DNA of 64,000 bases, taken from contig CANLOU010000006.1 of NCBI GenBank assembly GCA_947492995.1, positions 1 through 64,000 of the forward strand, given 5' to 3'. Numbering within the stretch: position 1 is the first letter of the stretch; each line of letters starts with the position of its first letter. The DNA is from an uncultured Litoreibacter sp. (GTDB taxonomy: Bacteria > Pseudomonadota > Alphaproteobacteria > Rhodobacterales > Rhodobacteraceae). Positions 7,458-16,490 of this stretch are shown here, piece after piece. The notes below the pieces were generated by a model. That model searched no databases and was not told the origin of the DNA. It saw only the letters and a program-made list of their open reading frames with translations. Both the position numbers and the translations under genes were made by a program.

Positions 7458-8984
7458 TCATGCAAAGAGCCCATGGACAAACCAACGCGGATCGCCCTGC
7501 CCGCGCCCGTCCTCATGCAACCCCTCGCGGTACATCCAGACGCGCAAACCCTTTGCGTCCTCCACCTTGTAATAGTCGCGCAAGCGCGACCCGGGACGGT
7601 CCTGCCACCATTCCGGCGCGATGCGTTCCGGCCCTGCAAATTTCGCCACGCGGTGCGTCTGCCTGCGCCACACAAACTGTGCGGGCGGGCCTTCAGGCAC
7701 GGCGTATAGCACGCGCACCTCCTCGGGCGGGCGCAGCAGCCGCAAGGGCCGCTCTTTGGCCTGCGGGCGCACCAGTTCTTTCGTGTCCGACAGCGCCCCG
7801 CGCCAGCCCACGGCGCGTTCGGGCATATGGCTTTCATGCAGGCTGGGCCGCGTCACCGCGTCCCGCCCTAGGCGCGCGGACAGACGATCAATCAAGCGCG
7901 CCAGTTCCACCCCATCATCGGCGCGCGTATCAAGTCGCACTTGGCGGTCCTGCATGGGTTCGGCCTGCGGGGCCTCCAGGGTGATGAGGTCGAACCCAAA
8001 GCCCGGGTTGATCCGCACCAACTTGTCATCAAACAGCGCCACCAAATGGGCGGGCTCCCGGGTGGCCTGCGAGGTCGCCACGTTCAGATGGCTCACCTCC
8101 CCATCCGTGCGGTAAACCGCCAGATGCAAAGCGCGGCAGCCGTGATTTTCAGCAGCCATCACCCGGCACAGTTCGCCGCATAGTTCCGGCAGATAAGGCG
8201 TCGGGTCCTGCACCGGTTCCGCCAAGCGGGACTGCACCCGGAAATAGGGCCGCTCCTCGACGCTGGAGACGGGTTCGGCCAGCCCCCCCAACGCCTGATC
8301 CAGACGCAATAACGGGTTGGCCCCAAACTCCGCCCGCGCAAAACGCCGCGCCAATGTGGCGCGTGGCACGGCGGCAATGGCACCGACCGTCTTCAACCCC
8401 AACCGGTTCAAAAGCAGCAGCGTGGCGGCATCCAGCCGCAACGACCGCGCCGGTAACGCGCCCATGTCGCGCAACGGGTCTGCGCACACCACGCGGCCCG
8501 TGCCATGTCGCGCCAGCCCCCAGGCCGCTCCCCATGTGGGTGCCACGGCCAGCTGTGCCGTCAGCCCAAGGGCGGAAAACTGTGTCTCCATGTCTTCCAA
8601 CATGGCCGCCTCCCCACCCCACAGATGGTCCGATCCGGTGGTGTCCAAAATCAACCCGCGCGGGCCGTCGACCACGCTCCACGGGCACCAGCGTCGCGCC
8701 CACAGCATCAAACGCTGCATCACCGCCACGTCCCCCGCCACATCCGCATATTCCACCCGCAGGTCGGGGCAAAAGGCGCGCATATCGGTGACGCGCCCGC
8801 CCTCTTCGATGCCGGTCAGCGCGGCGGCGCGGTTGGCGGCATGTACCACCGGCCCATGTGGGCCTTCCGTCGCCAAAACCAGCGGAATGTCATCCGGCGG
8901 CGCGTTTCCTTGATCCGACATCGCGCGGCAAAACCGCTCCATCGGCAGGTTCGGCAGCGAGATGGAAGTGACCCTTTGCATCAT
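7458..8984 (-). CDS. imuB: Y-family polymerase-like protein ImuB (SOS mutasome hub)
   Basis: 508 residues from the ATG at 8984 (or the adjacent ATG at 8981, MQRVTSISLPNLPMERF). The frame is open further upstream, but homologues begin at this hydrophobic strand and the upstream part lies inside imuA. The fold is that of Y-family polymerases, but the first acidic motif of active enzymes (D.D.FFA) is replaced by SLPNLPMERF, as is typical of ImuB, which is not a polymerase itself but links the beta clamp, ImuA and DnaE2. The RLGLKTVGAIAAVPRATLARRF segment is the helix-hairpin-helix of the thumb. The start overlaps the imuA end by about 95 bases, so the two are translationally coupled. Confidence 0.93.
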   Translation of the reverse strand: MMQRVTSISLPNLPMERFCRAMSDQGNAPPDDIPLVLATEGPHGPVVHAANRAAALTGIEEGGRVTDMRAFCPDLRVEYADVAGDVAVMQRLMLWARRWCPWSVVDGPRGLILDTTGSDHLWGGEAAMLEDMETQFSALGLTAQLAVAPTWGAAWGLARHGTGRVVCADPLRDMGALPARSLRLDAATLLLLNRLGLKTVGAIAAVPRATLARRFARAEFGANPLLRLDQALGGLAEPVSSVEERPYFRVQSRLAEPVQDPTPYLPELCGELCRVMAAENHGCRALHLAVYRTDGEVSHLNVATSQATREPAHLVALFDDKLVRINPGFGFDLITLEAPQAEPMQDRQVRLDTRADDGVELARLIDRLSARLGRDAVTRPSLHESHMPERAVGWRGALSDTKELVRPQAKERPLRLLRPPEEVRVLYAVPEGPPAQFVWRRQTHRVAKFAGPERIAPEWWQDRPGSRLRDYYKVEDAKGLRVWMYREGLHEDGRGQGDPRWFVHGLFA

Positions 8985-9567
8985 GGCCCGCCACCCAAAC
9001 ACCCGGCTTGGCCTTGCGCGACCGGAACAATTCCACCCGCCACCGTGGCGCGCCCGGGGCTTGGGCATCGAAAAGCTGCGGCACAGAGGGCAACGCCCCC
9101 ACCCGCCAGCGGTCGCGGGCCGCGCTTAAATTCGTCTCCGCCGCGCGGCGCATCAACCAGCACGGCACCCCAGCCCCCTCCGCCCGCATGGCAAGCCTTT
9201 TGGTGGCGGTAAAACTCAGCGCAGGCGGGTCGCCCCAGATCTCGCCAATCACAGCCCGCAACCCGCCGCAGCGCAACCCTTCTTCCATGGCCCATAGCGC
9301 ATCGACAGGCCGGCTCACGGCCACTCGCAGCAAGGCCATGTCGGGCATGCCCGGCAGGTAGCTCAACCCGCTTTCCTTGCCCGAGACACGGTCCTGCACC
9401 CATAAAACCGGCCCCTGCCCCGCAGGCAATCGCGCCAACACGAAGCCCACAACACTGGCGTCGGTGGCGGTCTCGGCAAAGACCTCCGACAAAATAGGTG
9501 CGGCGGTTTGCGGGGCAGGGTCGCGCTGCAAACGGCGTCTGGTGGAAGGGGCAGCAATCCACGACAA
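8890..9567 (-). CDS. imuA: ImuA, RecA-like SOS mutagenesis protein
   Basis: 225 residues from TTG 9567 (MSWIAAPS). It matches the ImuA pattern: a RecA-fold core with strand VVGFVLARLPAG.GPVLWVQD, then MALLRVAVSRPVDALWAMEEGLRCGGLRAVIGEI, LSFTATKRLAMRAEGAGVP and ARDRWRV near the end. ImuA inhibits or remodels RecA and assembles with ImuB and DnaE2 in the mutasome. It is the first gene of the SOS operon, 20 bases downstream of a perfect LexA box. The start codon choice is moderately certain because no better ATG lies upstream. Confidence 0.88.
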   Translation of the reverse strand: MSWIAAPSTRRRLQRDPAPQTAAPILSEVFAETATDASVVGFVLARLPAGQGPVLWVQDRVSGKESGLSYLPGMPDMALLRVAVSRPVDALWAMEEGLRCGGLRAVIGEIWGDPPALSFTATKRLAMRAEGAGVPCWLMRRAAETNLSAARDRWRVGALPSVPQLFDAQAPGAPRWRVELFRSRKAKPGVWVAGHDAKGHFHLAAEPADGAVLPRDVGSRKRAAG

Positions 9568-9586
9568 AAGAGAATCCCAACTTAAT

Positions 9587-9601
9587 GTTCTTCTTTTGTT
9601 C
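9587..9601 (-). promoter_or_regulatory. LexA (SOS) box for imuA-imuB-dnaE2
   Basis: On the plus strand GTTC (9587-9590), seven bases, GTTC (9598-9601), which is the direct-repeat SOS box used by alphaproteobacterial LexA. Read toward imuA it is GAAC-N7-GAAC. A possible promoter overlaps it: TTGACC at 9626-9621 and TATAGA at 9605-9600 on the minus strand, with a short 15-base spacer, so bound LexA would cover the -10 and start region. It lies 20 bases before the imuA start codon, which explains DNA damage induction of the whole operon. Confidence 0.93.
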
Positions 9602-9631
9602 TATATCTGAATTTAAACAGGGTCAAACTTC

Positions 9632-9686
9632 CCATGTTCAAAAATATCCTGGGGGGATGCCCGCGTGGCGGGGGGCAAAGCCCCCC
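9632..9686. repeat. Intergenic repeat, family B, with GC hairpin
   Basis: The sequence CATGTTCAAAAATATCCTGG begins near 9633, followed by a G-run and, at 9670-9686, a perfect hairpin GGGGGGC-AAA-GCCCCCC. A related element occurs at 53251-53322. The hairpin lies between the acyl-CoA synthetase stop (9731, minus) and the imu promoter, so it may terminate or insulate the synthetase transcript. Confidence 0.6.
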
Positions 9687-9730
9687 AAGAACGCAAAACT
9701 AAGATGCGCGCCCGAAGGCGCACATCTCGA

Positions 9731-11620
9731 TCAAGCTGCGTCAGCCCATTCCCATGGGCGGGTGAAATTGCCAAGCACAGTCGTCACGGCGGCGTCAGAC
9801 ACCTCGCCTTTCTTGCTCAGCTGGGCCACAAGGCCCCGCTTTTTGTCTTCCAGAACAGAAGTCACCTCCGCCTCGACACCGGCTTCTTCCAAAGCCGCAT
9901 TGTAGATGCGGGTGATGGCCGCGCGGCGTAGGTCGGGCTTGAAGATCTTGCCCACTGCCGTCTTCGGCAGTTCATCCATCATCTCGATATATTTCGGCCA
10001 AGCCGCCCGCTCATGCACATGCTCTTTGCAATGCGCCATCATGTCCTCAACCGTCGCGGTCGATCCGGCAACCAGTTCGACATAGACACACGGGATTTCA
10101 CCGGCATGTGCGTCGGGCTGGCCAATTGCGCCGGCAAAGGCCACATCAGGGTGGCCGGCCAGCGCCTCCTCGATCTCGGCGGGGTCGATGTTGTGGCCGC
10201 CGCGGATTATCAAATCCTTCGCGCGGCCCGTGATCCACAAATAGCCGTCAGGGTCAATCCGGCCCAGATCGCCCGTGCGCAACAACACGTCGTCGCGGTA
10301 AAGATCGACGTTCTTGTCGGCCTCCGTGTAGGTGTTGCCCGCATAGACACCGGGGTTGGACACGCAAATCTCGCCAATCTCGTCCGGCCCGCATTGCGCC
10401 CCATCAGACACGGCGCGAATTTGCACATCGCAATACGGGAAGGGAATACCGATGGAGCCGATTTTCTTCTCTCCATCCGGCGGGTTGATCGACACAAGGC
10501 AGGTCGCCTCCGTCAGGCCATAGCCCTCGGTAATGGTGACGTTACAGGCCTTCTCGAACCGCTTATACAGCTCAATCGGCAGAGGCGAAGACCCCGAGAA
10601 CGCCATTTTCAAAGACGAAATATCCGCGTCCACCGCTCGCTGCATCAGCGCGGAAATGGCCGTTGGCACAGTAATCATGAAGGTCACCTGATAGCGTTCG
10701 ATCAGCTTCCAGAAATTGTCGAACACGCCCTCGCCGCGGTAGCCCTGCGGGGTCGGGAAGACCACATGCGCGCCCGACCGGATCATCGCCATCAAGATCA
10801 CATGGACCGCGAAGACGTGGAACAGCGGCAGCGGGCACATGATGACGTCATGCTCGTCAAACAGCAGCGTGTGGCCAAGGAAGCCATTGTAGACCATGCC
10901 GGAATATTTGTGCTGCGCGACTTTGGGCATGCCCGTCGTCCCACCGGTGTGGAAATAGGCCGCGACGCGGTCGCCCGCGCTGTCGGCAAAATCAAGCGTC
11001 TTGGACTGCTTTGCCATCTCGGCGTTGAAGTTCAGCACCTTCGCGTGGTGGGTGTGGCCCACTTTGGGCCGGATCAGCGGCACGATGAATTTCTTGAGGC
11101 CCGTCAGGTAACGCAGCAGGTCGACCTCCAGCACATGGGTGACGCCGGGGGCGTCTTTGACGGCCTCGGCCACCTTCTGGGCCAGATCGGTCTTCGGGAA
11201 GGGGCGCAGGGTGACCACGACCTTGGCGCCGGTTTCGCGCAGGATGGCGCTGATTTGTTCGGGCTCCAGCAGCGGGTTGATCGGGTTCACAATGCCCGCG
11301 ATCATGCCGCCCATCAGCACGTCCAGCGTCTCTGTCGCGTTTGGCAAAACGTAAGCCACCACGTCGTCTTCGCCCACACCAAGGGAGCGAAACAGATTCG
11401 CCGATTGGCAGGACCGGTCATAGACGTCTGACCAGCTCAAAGTTTCATTTGGATCAGTGGGGCCAGAGGTCAGCTGGTAGGAAAACGCGGGCCGCGCGCC
11501 GTGGCGGTTTTTCACATCTTCCAGCATGCCACGCATGGTCTTGGGAAGATCGCGGTCCTCCCACTTGCTTTCGGCCTCGATTGCGTCGCGGTCAGCTTGA
11601 CCTGCGTAAGTCTTTCCCAT
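9731..11620 (-). CDS. Acyl-CoA synthetase (AMP-forming)
   Basis: 629 residues. ANL-superfamily motifs are all present: the P-loop-like YFHTGGTTGMPKVAQ near residue 225, the ATP/AMP motif EGYGLTEATC near 365, LRTGDLGRIDPDGYLWITGRAKDLIIRGG near 445 and the catalytic lysine in LPKTAVGKIFK near 570. It activates a carboxylic acid to the acyl-CoA through an acyl-adenylate. The first 60 residues and a C-terminal extension after the catalytic lysine (VTSVLEDKKRGLV..) are longer than in small-acid ligases and suit long- or branched-chain substrates, but the substrate cannot be read from sequence. It appears to be a single transcription unit; Kbp upstream has its own terminator. Confidence 0.92.
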   Translation of the reverse strand: MGKTYAGQADRDAIEAESKWEDRDLPKTMRGMLEDVKNRHGARPAFSYQLTSGPTDPNETLSWSDVYDRSCQSANLFRSLGVGEDDVVAYVLPNATETLDVLMGGMIAGIVNPINPLLEPEQISAILRETGAKVVVTLRPFPKTDLAQKVAEAVKDAPGVTHVLEVDLLRYLTGLKKFIVPLIRPKVGHTHHAKVLNFNAEMAKQSKTLDFADSAGDRVAAYFHTGGTTGMPKVAQHKYSGMVYNGFLGHTLLFDEHDVIMCPLPLFHVFAVHVILMAMIRSGAHVVFPTPQGYRGEGVFDNFWKLIERYQVTFMITVPTAISALMQRAVDADISSLKMAFSGSSPLPIELYKRFEKACNVTITEGYGLTEATCLVSINPPDGEKKIGSIGIPFPYCDVQIRAVSDGAQCGPDEIGEICVSNPGVYAGNTYTEADKNVDLYRDDVLLRTGDLGRIDPDGYLWITGRAKDLIIRGGHNIDPAEIEEALAGHPDVAFAGAIGQPDAHAGEIPCVYVELVAGSTATVEDMMAHCKEHVHERAAWPKYIEMMDELPKTAVGKIFKPDLRRAAITRIYNAALEEAGVEAEVTSVLEDKKRGLVAQLSKKGEVSDAAVTTVLGNFTRPWEWADAA

Positions 11621-11727
11621 GTCTTCCTCCCTGTGGCCGTTTGCCAGCCTCTATCCCTTACGCAAAAAGATGTGCGCAAACGGGGCGTGGCGCAAGTCTG
11701 ACGCTACGCAAATCTTACCTAGACACG

Positions 11728-11777
11728 AAAAAGGGCGCTCAAGCAGCGCCCTTTCCCGAAATTTAGTCTAAATTTCG
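11728..11777 (-). terminator. Rho-independent terminator after the BON/LysM gene
   Basis: Reading the minus strand away from the stop at 11784: first an AT-rich inverted repeat (CGAAATTTA-GAC-TAAATTTCG, 11777-11757), then GGGCGCT-GCTTG-AGCGCCC (11751-11733) followed by TTTTT (to 11728). The second hairpin with its T-run is a classic intrinsic terminator. It also separates this gene from the acyl-CoA synthetase promoter region. Confidence 0.88.
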
Positions 11778-11783
11778 TCTGCC

Positions 11784-12224
11784 TCAGGTTTGCGGAATGC
11801 GCAGCACCTGACCCGGATAGATTTTGTCGGGATGGGTCAGCATCGGCTTGTTGGCCTCAAAAATCTTCTCGTAATGCGCGCCGTTGCCCAGCGTTTTGGC
11901 CGAGATGCCCCAAAGGGTGTCGCCCTTCTCTACGGTGTGAAACACCGGCTCGCCGCCGCCGTCGCCCGCTTCCAGCTCATCCTCGACCGAGGCCACGCCG
12001 GTGACGTTGCCCACCGCCAAGATCACCTTCTCGCGCAGTTCCTGCGTCAGGGTCTTGCCCTTGATCTTGACCTTGTCGCCGTCGGTTTCGATTTCGACAT
12101 CTTGGGCCTCCAGCCCAAGGCTTTCAATCTCCGCCTTCAGCGCTTCCGGCTCCGGCTCGGCGGCATTGGCATCGCTGCCAAACAGCGATTTGCCCGCGTC
12201 CTTTACAAAGCTCCACAGTCCCAT
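11784..12224 (-). CDS. kbp: BON-LysM protein, Kbp/YgaU-like potassium-binding protein
   Basis: 146 residues in two domains. A BON domain (about 27-85: LKAEIESLGLEAQDVEIETDGDKVKIKG..GVASVEDEL) is followed by a LysM domain (about 94-145: FHTVEKGDTLWGISAKTLGNG....IFEANKPML.HPDKIYPGQVLRIP). This architecture and size match E. coli Kbp (YgaU), a cytoplasmic K+-binding protein important under osmotic stress. The N-terminus MGLWSFVKDAGKSLFG is typical of the family and is not a signal peptide. It is transcribed alone, with its own terminator. Confidence 0.9.
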   Translation of the reverse strand: MGLWSFVKDAGKSLFGSDANAAEPEPEALKAEIESLGLEAQDVEIETDGDKVKIKGKTLTQELREKVILAVGNVTGVASVEDELEAGDGGGEPVFHTVEKGDTLWGISAKTLGNGAHYEKIFEANKPMLTHPDKIYPGQVLRIPQT

Positions 12225-12292
12225 GTCTCGTCTCCCTTGGGGTTATTGCTTGGGCAGACGATGCAAATCCGGGCACGGATTGGCAAGGGGTA

Positions 12293-14080
12293 TTACTCAG
12301 CCGCCATGCCGGCGGTAAATTGCAGCTGGGCCAAACGGGCGTACAAGCCGCCTTCTGAGACAAGGCTGTCATGGGTGCCGGTGGCCACGATTTGGCCCTG
12401 CTGGAAGACGATAATGCGGTCGGCCTTTTTGACCGTCGCCAAGCGGTGCGCCACGACCAATGTGGTGCGGCCTTCGCTGAGCTTTTCGACCGCGCCCTGC
12501 ACAGCCGCCTCGCTTTCGGCGTCCAGCGCGGAGGTGGCTTCATCCAGCAACAGGATCGGCGCATCGCGTAGGATGGCGCGGGCGATGGCAATGCGTTGCT
12601 TTTGACCGCCCGACAACATCACGCCGCGCTCACCGACATAGGTGTCGTAGCCGTCCGGCAGCTGGCTCAGGAAATCGTGGGCGGCGGCAGCTTTCGCGGC
12701 CTCCTGCACCTCGGCGTCAGAAGCGTCTGGCCTGCCAAAACGGATGTTGTCCATGGCAGAGGCCGCAAAAATGACCGGGTCCTGCGGGACCAACGCAATA
12801 GATTTGCGGAAGTCGTCGCGGGCCACATCTTTGAGGTTCTGGCCGTCAATGGAAATGGAGCCGGTATCGGGATCATAGAAGCGCAACAGCAGCTGGATGA
12901 TGGTGGTTTTGCCGGCACCGGACGGGCCGACCAAGGCGACGGTTTCGCCGGGCGCCACGTCAAGCGACACCTGATCCAGCGCCGCCACGGAGGGGCGCGC
13001 GGGGTAATGGAAAGTGACGTTGTCAAACGCTACGCGGCCCTCGACCTTCGGCATTTTGACGGGCGCGGCCACGTCCTGCACCGCGTCCTGCGCCGTCAGC
13101 AGCTCGACCAAGCGTTCCGTGGCCCCGGCGGCGCGCTGCACCTCCCCCCAGATCTCGGACAGGGCGGCGACACCGCCTGCGACCATGATGGCGTAGATCA
13201 GGAATTGCACCAGCTCACCGGCGGTCATCACATCGGCCCGCACGTCGCGGGCCCCGATCCACAACACGCCCACGATGCCGATAAAGACCAAGAAAATGAC
13301 GATCACCGTCATGATCGCCCGCACGCCGATGCGCTTGCGCGCGGCGGTGAAGGAGCGCTCAGTCAGGTCGGAGAATTGCAGCTTTGACGGCGCCTCATGG
13401 GTGAAGGCCTGCACGGTTTGCACGGACAAAAGCGCCTCGGACGCATTGCCGGAGGAGGCCGCGATATGGTCCTGATTTTCGTGGCTCAGATTGCGCACAC
13501 GGCGGCCCAGCAGGATGATCGGCACGATCACGGCGGGCACGATCAGCAGCACCAATCCGGTCAGCTTGGCGGAGGTCGCCAGCATCAAGATCAGCCCGCC
13601 AAAGAGGATCAGAATGTTGCGCAAGGCGATGGAGGCCGACGAGCCGATGACGCTTAGCAGCAGCGTTGTATCGGTGGTGATGCGGCTAAGCACCTCGCCG
13701 GTCATGATGCGCTCAAAAAACGCGGGCGACATGCCGATGGTGCGGTCGAAGACCTCTTTGCGGATGTCGGCCACCACGCGCTCGCCAAGGCGCGTCACAA
13801 GGTAGTAGCGCAGGCCCGTGCCTATGGCCAAAAGGGCGGCGATGATGACGGCGGCCCCGAAATACTGATCCAGCAGGGCGGCTTCTTCCGTGCCGAACCC
13901 GTCCACCACGCGGCGCACCGCCAGCGGCAGAATCAGCGACACGATGGCGGTCAGCGTCAGCGCCATGACAGCGGCAACAATCAGCGCCGTGTAAGGCCGC
14001 ATGAACGGCCAAAGGGCCGCCAGAATGCCGATCTTACGTGACGACGCGCGTTCCGCCTCGCTGCCTTTTGGTTCGGCCAT
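12293..14080 (-). CDS. ABC transporter, fused membrane and ATP-binding domains (MsbA/exporter type)
   Basis: 595 residues, a half-transporter. Six transmembrane helices lie between about 20 and 300. The nucleotide-binding domain follows with Walker A GPSGAGKTT near residue 378, Q-loop ALVPQDP, signature LSGGQKQ near 480, Walker B ILLLDEATSALD and H-loop VAHRL. It functions as a homodimer or heterodimer exporting lipids or amphipathic compounds; the substrate is not defined by sequence. No adjacent membrane-fusion protein or second half-transporter is present, so a homodimer is likely. The downstream neighbour on the same strand is kbp, 68 bases after the stop. Confidence 0.93.
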   Translation of the reverse strand: MAEPKGSEAERASSRKIGILAALWPFMRPYTALIVAAVMALTLTAIVSLILPLAVRRVVDGFGTEEAALLDQYFGAAVIIAALLAIGTGLRYYLVTRLGERVVADIRKEVFDRTIGMSPAFFERIMTGEVLSRITTDTTLLLSVIGSSASIALRNILILFGGLILMLATSAKLTGLVLLIVPAVIVPIILLGRRVRNLSHENQDHIAASSGNASEALLSVQTVQAFTHEAPSKLQFSDLTERSFTAARKRIGVRAIMTVIVIFLVFIGIVGVLWIGARDVRADVMTAGELVQFLIYAIMVAGGVAALSEIWGEVQRAAGATERLVELLTAQDAVQDVAAPVKMPKVEGRVAFDNVTFHYPARPSVAALDQVSLDVAPGETVALVGPSGAGKTTIIQLLLRFYDPDTGSISIDGQNLKDVARDDFRKSIALVPQDPVIFAASAMDNIRFGRPDASDAEVQEAAKAAAAHDFLSQLPDGYDTYVGERGVMLSGGQKQRIAIARAILRDAPILLLDEATSALDAESEAAVQGAVEKLSEGRTTLVVAHRLATVKKADRIIVFQQGQIVATGTHDSLVSEGGLYARLAQLQFTAGMAAE

Positions 14081-14155
14081 CTTGCCCTCGGGTTTGGTTC
14101 CGAAAGGGCATACCCAAGCCCGCCGCCAGTCGCAAGCGGCGAGAGGTCGCGGGAG

Positions 14156-14986
14156 TTAGGTCGGTTGGTCGTTCAGCCAGCTGCCCCAGAACCGCGCCTT
14201 GACCATCCATGACAGCCCGAAGGCCCAAAGGGCAAAGGTTTCAAACCAGAATGTACCCTTGTAGGCGTCCCAATTCGGAATGTCCCAAATGGCCGACGCC
14301 GCCATCGCCATCATCGAGACGATGATGACCCCGCCGGAAAAGAAATACAGCGCGTTGCGGGTGATCTTTTGCTGCGTCAGGGTGCCGTCTGCGTTGCGTT
14401 GCTCGGGGTCCACCACTGGAAAGACCCGCAGGGAGAACCACGCCAGAAACGCAAACAGGAAGGCCGCGCAGGTGTAGTGGATCGCGTCAGAGCCAATGGT
14501 TTTGCCGAAGACGTCGAACTCGATCATCTGGAAATAGCTCGCCAGCGGCGCGTTCAGAATGGGCGCGGGCACGATGGCCCCATTGGGGACCGAGAAGCCG
14601 GTGAAGGCGCGGCCCAGAAATTCCGTGTCATCACAGCCGTAGCCAGAGGTCGGGAACAGCGCGACCCCGATGGCAAACAGACCCGCCGCCGAGGACAAGT
14701 AGCGTTCCAGCTTCGGGCGTTTGTTACCGCGGTAGACCAGCAGATAGGCCCCGATGAACACCAGCGCCCCGATGAAGAAACTGCCCATGAAAGGGGCGTA
14801 ATAATAGTGGCTGATGGAGGCGCGGTAGCACGTATCCAGCCACGGGTTGAAGGCCGCGATTATCATCACCGTAGGCAGCATTAACGCCACCGTTCCGACA
14901 ACGCGCGCCAAAACGCGTTGGTCGATGGTGATGAAATTTCCGGGTTTAGCGGGAGTATCGCCCGCCTGCGTCACAGGGGTCAGCAT
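14156..14986 (-). CDS. Unknown six-helix membrane protein
   Basis: 276 residues from ATG 14986 (MLTPVTQAG); the frame extends to 15013, but the extra residues MKLFYGRFV are doubtful. About six transmembrane segments are visible (around VALMLPTVMIIAAF, FFIGALVFIGAYLLVY, LSSAAGLFAIGVALFP, CAAFLFAFLAWFSL, FFSGGVIIVSMMAMAASA and FALWAFGLSWMV). Conserved-looking features are NPWLDTCYRASISHYYYAP between helices one and two, and PTSGYGCDDTEF. I know this type only as a conserved uncharacterised integral membrane protein. No operon partner gives a role; the neighbouring MATE gene is 74 bases upstream on the same strand. Confidence 0.8.
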   Translation of the reverse strand: MLTPVTQAGDTPAKPGNFITIDQRVLARVVGTVALMLPTVMIIAAFNPWLDTCYRASISHYYYAPFMGSFFIGALVFIGAYLLVYRGNKRPKLERYLSSAAGLFAIGVALFPTSGYGCDDTEFLGRAFTGFSVPNGAIVPAPILNAPLASYFQMIEFDVFGKTIGSDAIHYTCAAFLFAFLAWFSLRVFPVVDPEQRNADGTLTQQKITRNALYFFSGGVIIVSMMAMAASAIWDIPNWDAYKGTFWFETFALWAFGLSWMVKARFWGSWLNDQPT

Positions 14987-15059
14987 AACAAATCGTCCAT
15001 AAAATAACTTCAATACACTAGGGGTTACCTACCATATTTTGCCCCGCAAGGAAAGTGGA

Positions 15060-16421
15060 TTAGGTGGCCCTTAGCCCGCCAATGCGGTCGCGGGCGACGC
15101 GGTGGACCACCGCGAAGGACAGCATCAATCCGGTGACCACCGCTAATGCAATGGCAACCCGCACACCTGTCAATCCGAAGTCGAACACCGAGGTAAGTAG
15201 CCAGATGAAGAACGCCATGCCGATGATTTGGCGGTAGACGCCGATCCACATGGTCCAGACGGCCTTCTTCAAAGCCTGCAACAGCGAGTTGGCGGAGAAG
15301 AGGAATACGTAAACGGGCAGAATCACGGCCTCCACCCTAAGAAACAGCGCGCCGATCTCTATCACCTCTGGGTCAGAGGTGAAGACGCTGGTGGCCAGCC
15401 CCCCGCCCCACCACAGAAACGGGAAGGCCAGCGCCATGGCGATGACCCCCATTTTCCAGCACAGGCTGAACGCCTCCCGCACGCGGTCATGCTGGTCCGC
15501 GCCGTAGTTTTGGGCGGCGATGGGGACCAAAGCGATTGTGATCCCCAGCGCAGGCAGCAGGAAGATTTGTTCGACCCGCATGGTGATGCCGTAAGCCGCC
15601 AACGACGCCTCACCGTAATCTTTCAGGGCGTATTGCACGATGAAGCCGCTTGCGAAGGTGATGAACAGCGTCAGGCTGGAGGGCAGCGCCTGCTTGGCAA
15701 TCTCAGTGTATTTGGCGATGGACGGGACAAATTCTGGCAGCCTGATGTCGCTCATCATCTCGCGACTGAACACGCGGTAGAGGATGAAGCAGGCAACGCC
15801 CGACTGGCTGAGCACCGTGGCAAGCGCGATGCCGTTGAAGCCGAGACCATTCACCACGCCGGGGATGCCAAACATCAACAGCGGGTTAAGGCCCACATTG
15901 ACGCAGAAGGCCACCATCAGCGCGCGCTGCATCGACACCGTGTCGCCGCGCGCCTGCAAGATGCCGTTGGCCCCGTAGGCCAGAATGAAGCCCGGCAGCG
16001 ACCAGACCAGCCAATTGAAATAGGACTGGCCCGCGTCGCGGTAGGCACCCGGCTCGGATACGATGGCGATCAGGCTCGGCCCTGCAAATAGCGCGACGAC
16101 GATCATGGTGAGCGTCGCCAGCGCCGCAAAGCTAAGGCCTTGGGCGGCAAGGTGGCGAGCGTCGCTGGTGTCCTTGCGGCCCATGGCGTTGCCGACAAGG
16201 GCGCTCATTGCGGAGCCGGTGCCAAACCCCACGGCGACGAGAATGAAGAAGGCTTGGAAACCCACGGCAAGGCCCGCTTGGGCCTCTGTCCCGAAATAGC
16301 CGGAATAGAACGTGTCGACGACATTGTAGAGCGTCGAGAACAACATGCCGATGGCCGCCGGGAGCGCGATGCGGCGAAAATGTCCCATGATGGGGCCTTG
16401 GGTCAGGTCGTCGTCGGTCAT
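15060..16421 (-). CDS. MATE family efflux transporter
   Basis: 453 residues, with the 12-helix MATE layout in two related halves. Family landmarks are the start GPIMGHFRRIALPAAIGMLFSTLYNVVDTFYSGYFG, the loop AMSALVGNAMGRKD, and the second-half PSSLTLFITFASGFIVQYAL..YG..SLAAYGITMRVEQIFLLPALGI. These proteins expel cationic drugs or metabolites in exchange for H+ or Na+. The substrate is not deducible. A second, different MATE is present at 56749-58074. The gene lies 12 bases beyond the terminator of the solute-binding protein gene. Confidence 0.93.
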   Translation of the reverse strand: MTDDDLTQGPIMGHFRRIALPAAIGMLFSTLYNVVDTFYSGYFGTEAQAGLAVGFQAFFILVAVGFGTGSAMSALVGNAMGRKDTSDARHLAAQGLSFAALATLTMIVVALFAGPSLIAIVSEPGAYRDAGQSYFNWLVWSLPGFILAYGANGILQARGDTVSMQRALMVAFCVNVGLNPLLMFGIPGVVNGLGFNGIALATVLSQSGVACFILYRVFSREMMSDIRLPEFVPSIAKYTEIAKQALPSSLTLFITFASGFIVQYALKDYGEASLAAYGITMRVEQIFLLPALGITIALVPIAAQNYGADQHDRVREAFSLCWKMGVIAMALAFPFLWWGGGLATSVFTSDPEVIEIGALFLRVEAVILPVYVFLFSANSLLQALKKAVWTMWIGVYRQIIGMAFFIWLLTSVFDFGLTGVRVAIALAVVTGLMLSFAVVHRVARDRIGGLRAT

Positions 16422-16432
16422 GGATGCTCCAG

Positions 16433-16463
16433 AAAAAAGCGGCGCCTTGTGGGACGCCGCTTT
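16433..16463 (-). terminator. Intrinsic terminator after solute-binding protein gene
   Basis: On the minus strand AAAGCGGCG, a 10-base loop, CGCCGCTTTTTT (16463 to 16433). The stem GCGGCG/CGCCGC, flanked by A and T runs, forms a standard intrinsic terminator 28 bases beyond the stop at 16491. Confidence 0.88.
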
Positions 16464-16490
16464 GGGTATTTCGGGTTTTGGCTCAACGCC

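Noticed and set aside
16433-16463. CRISPR-like repeat or small RNA in the terminator hairpins
   Set aside because: Single hairpins with T-runs, with no regularly spaced repeats anywhere in the window.
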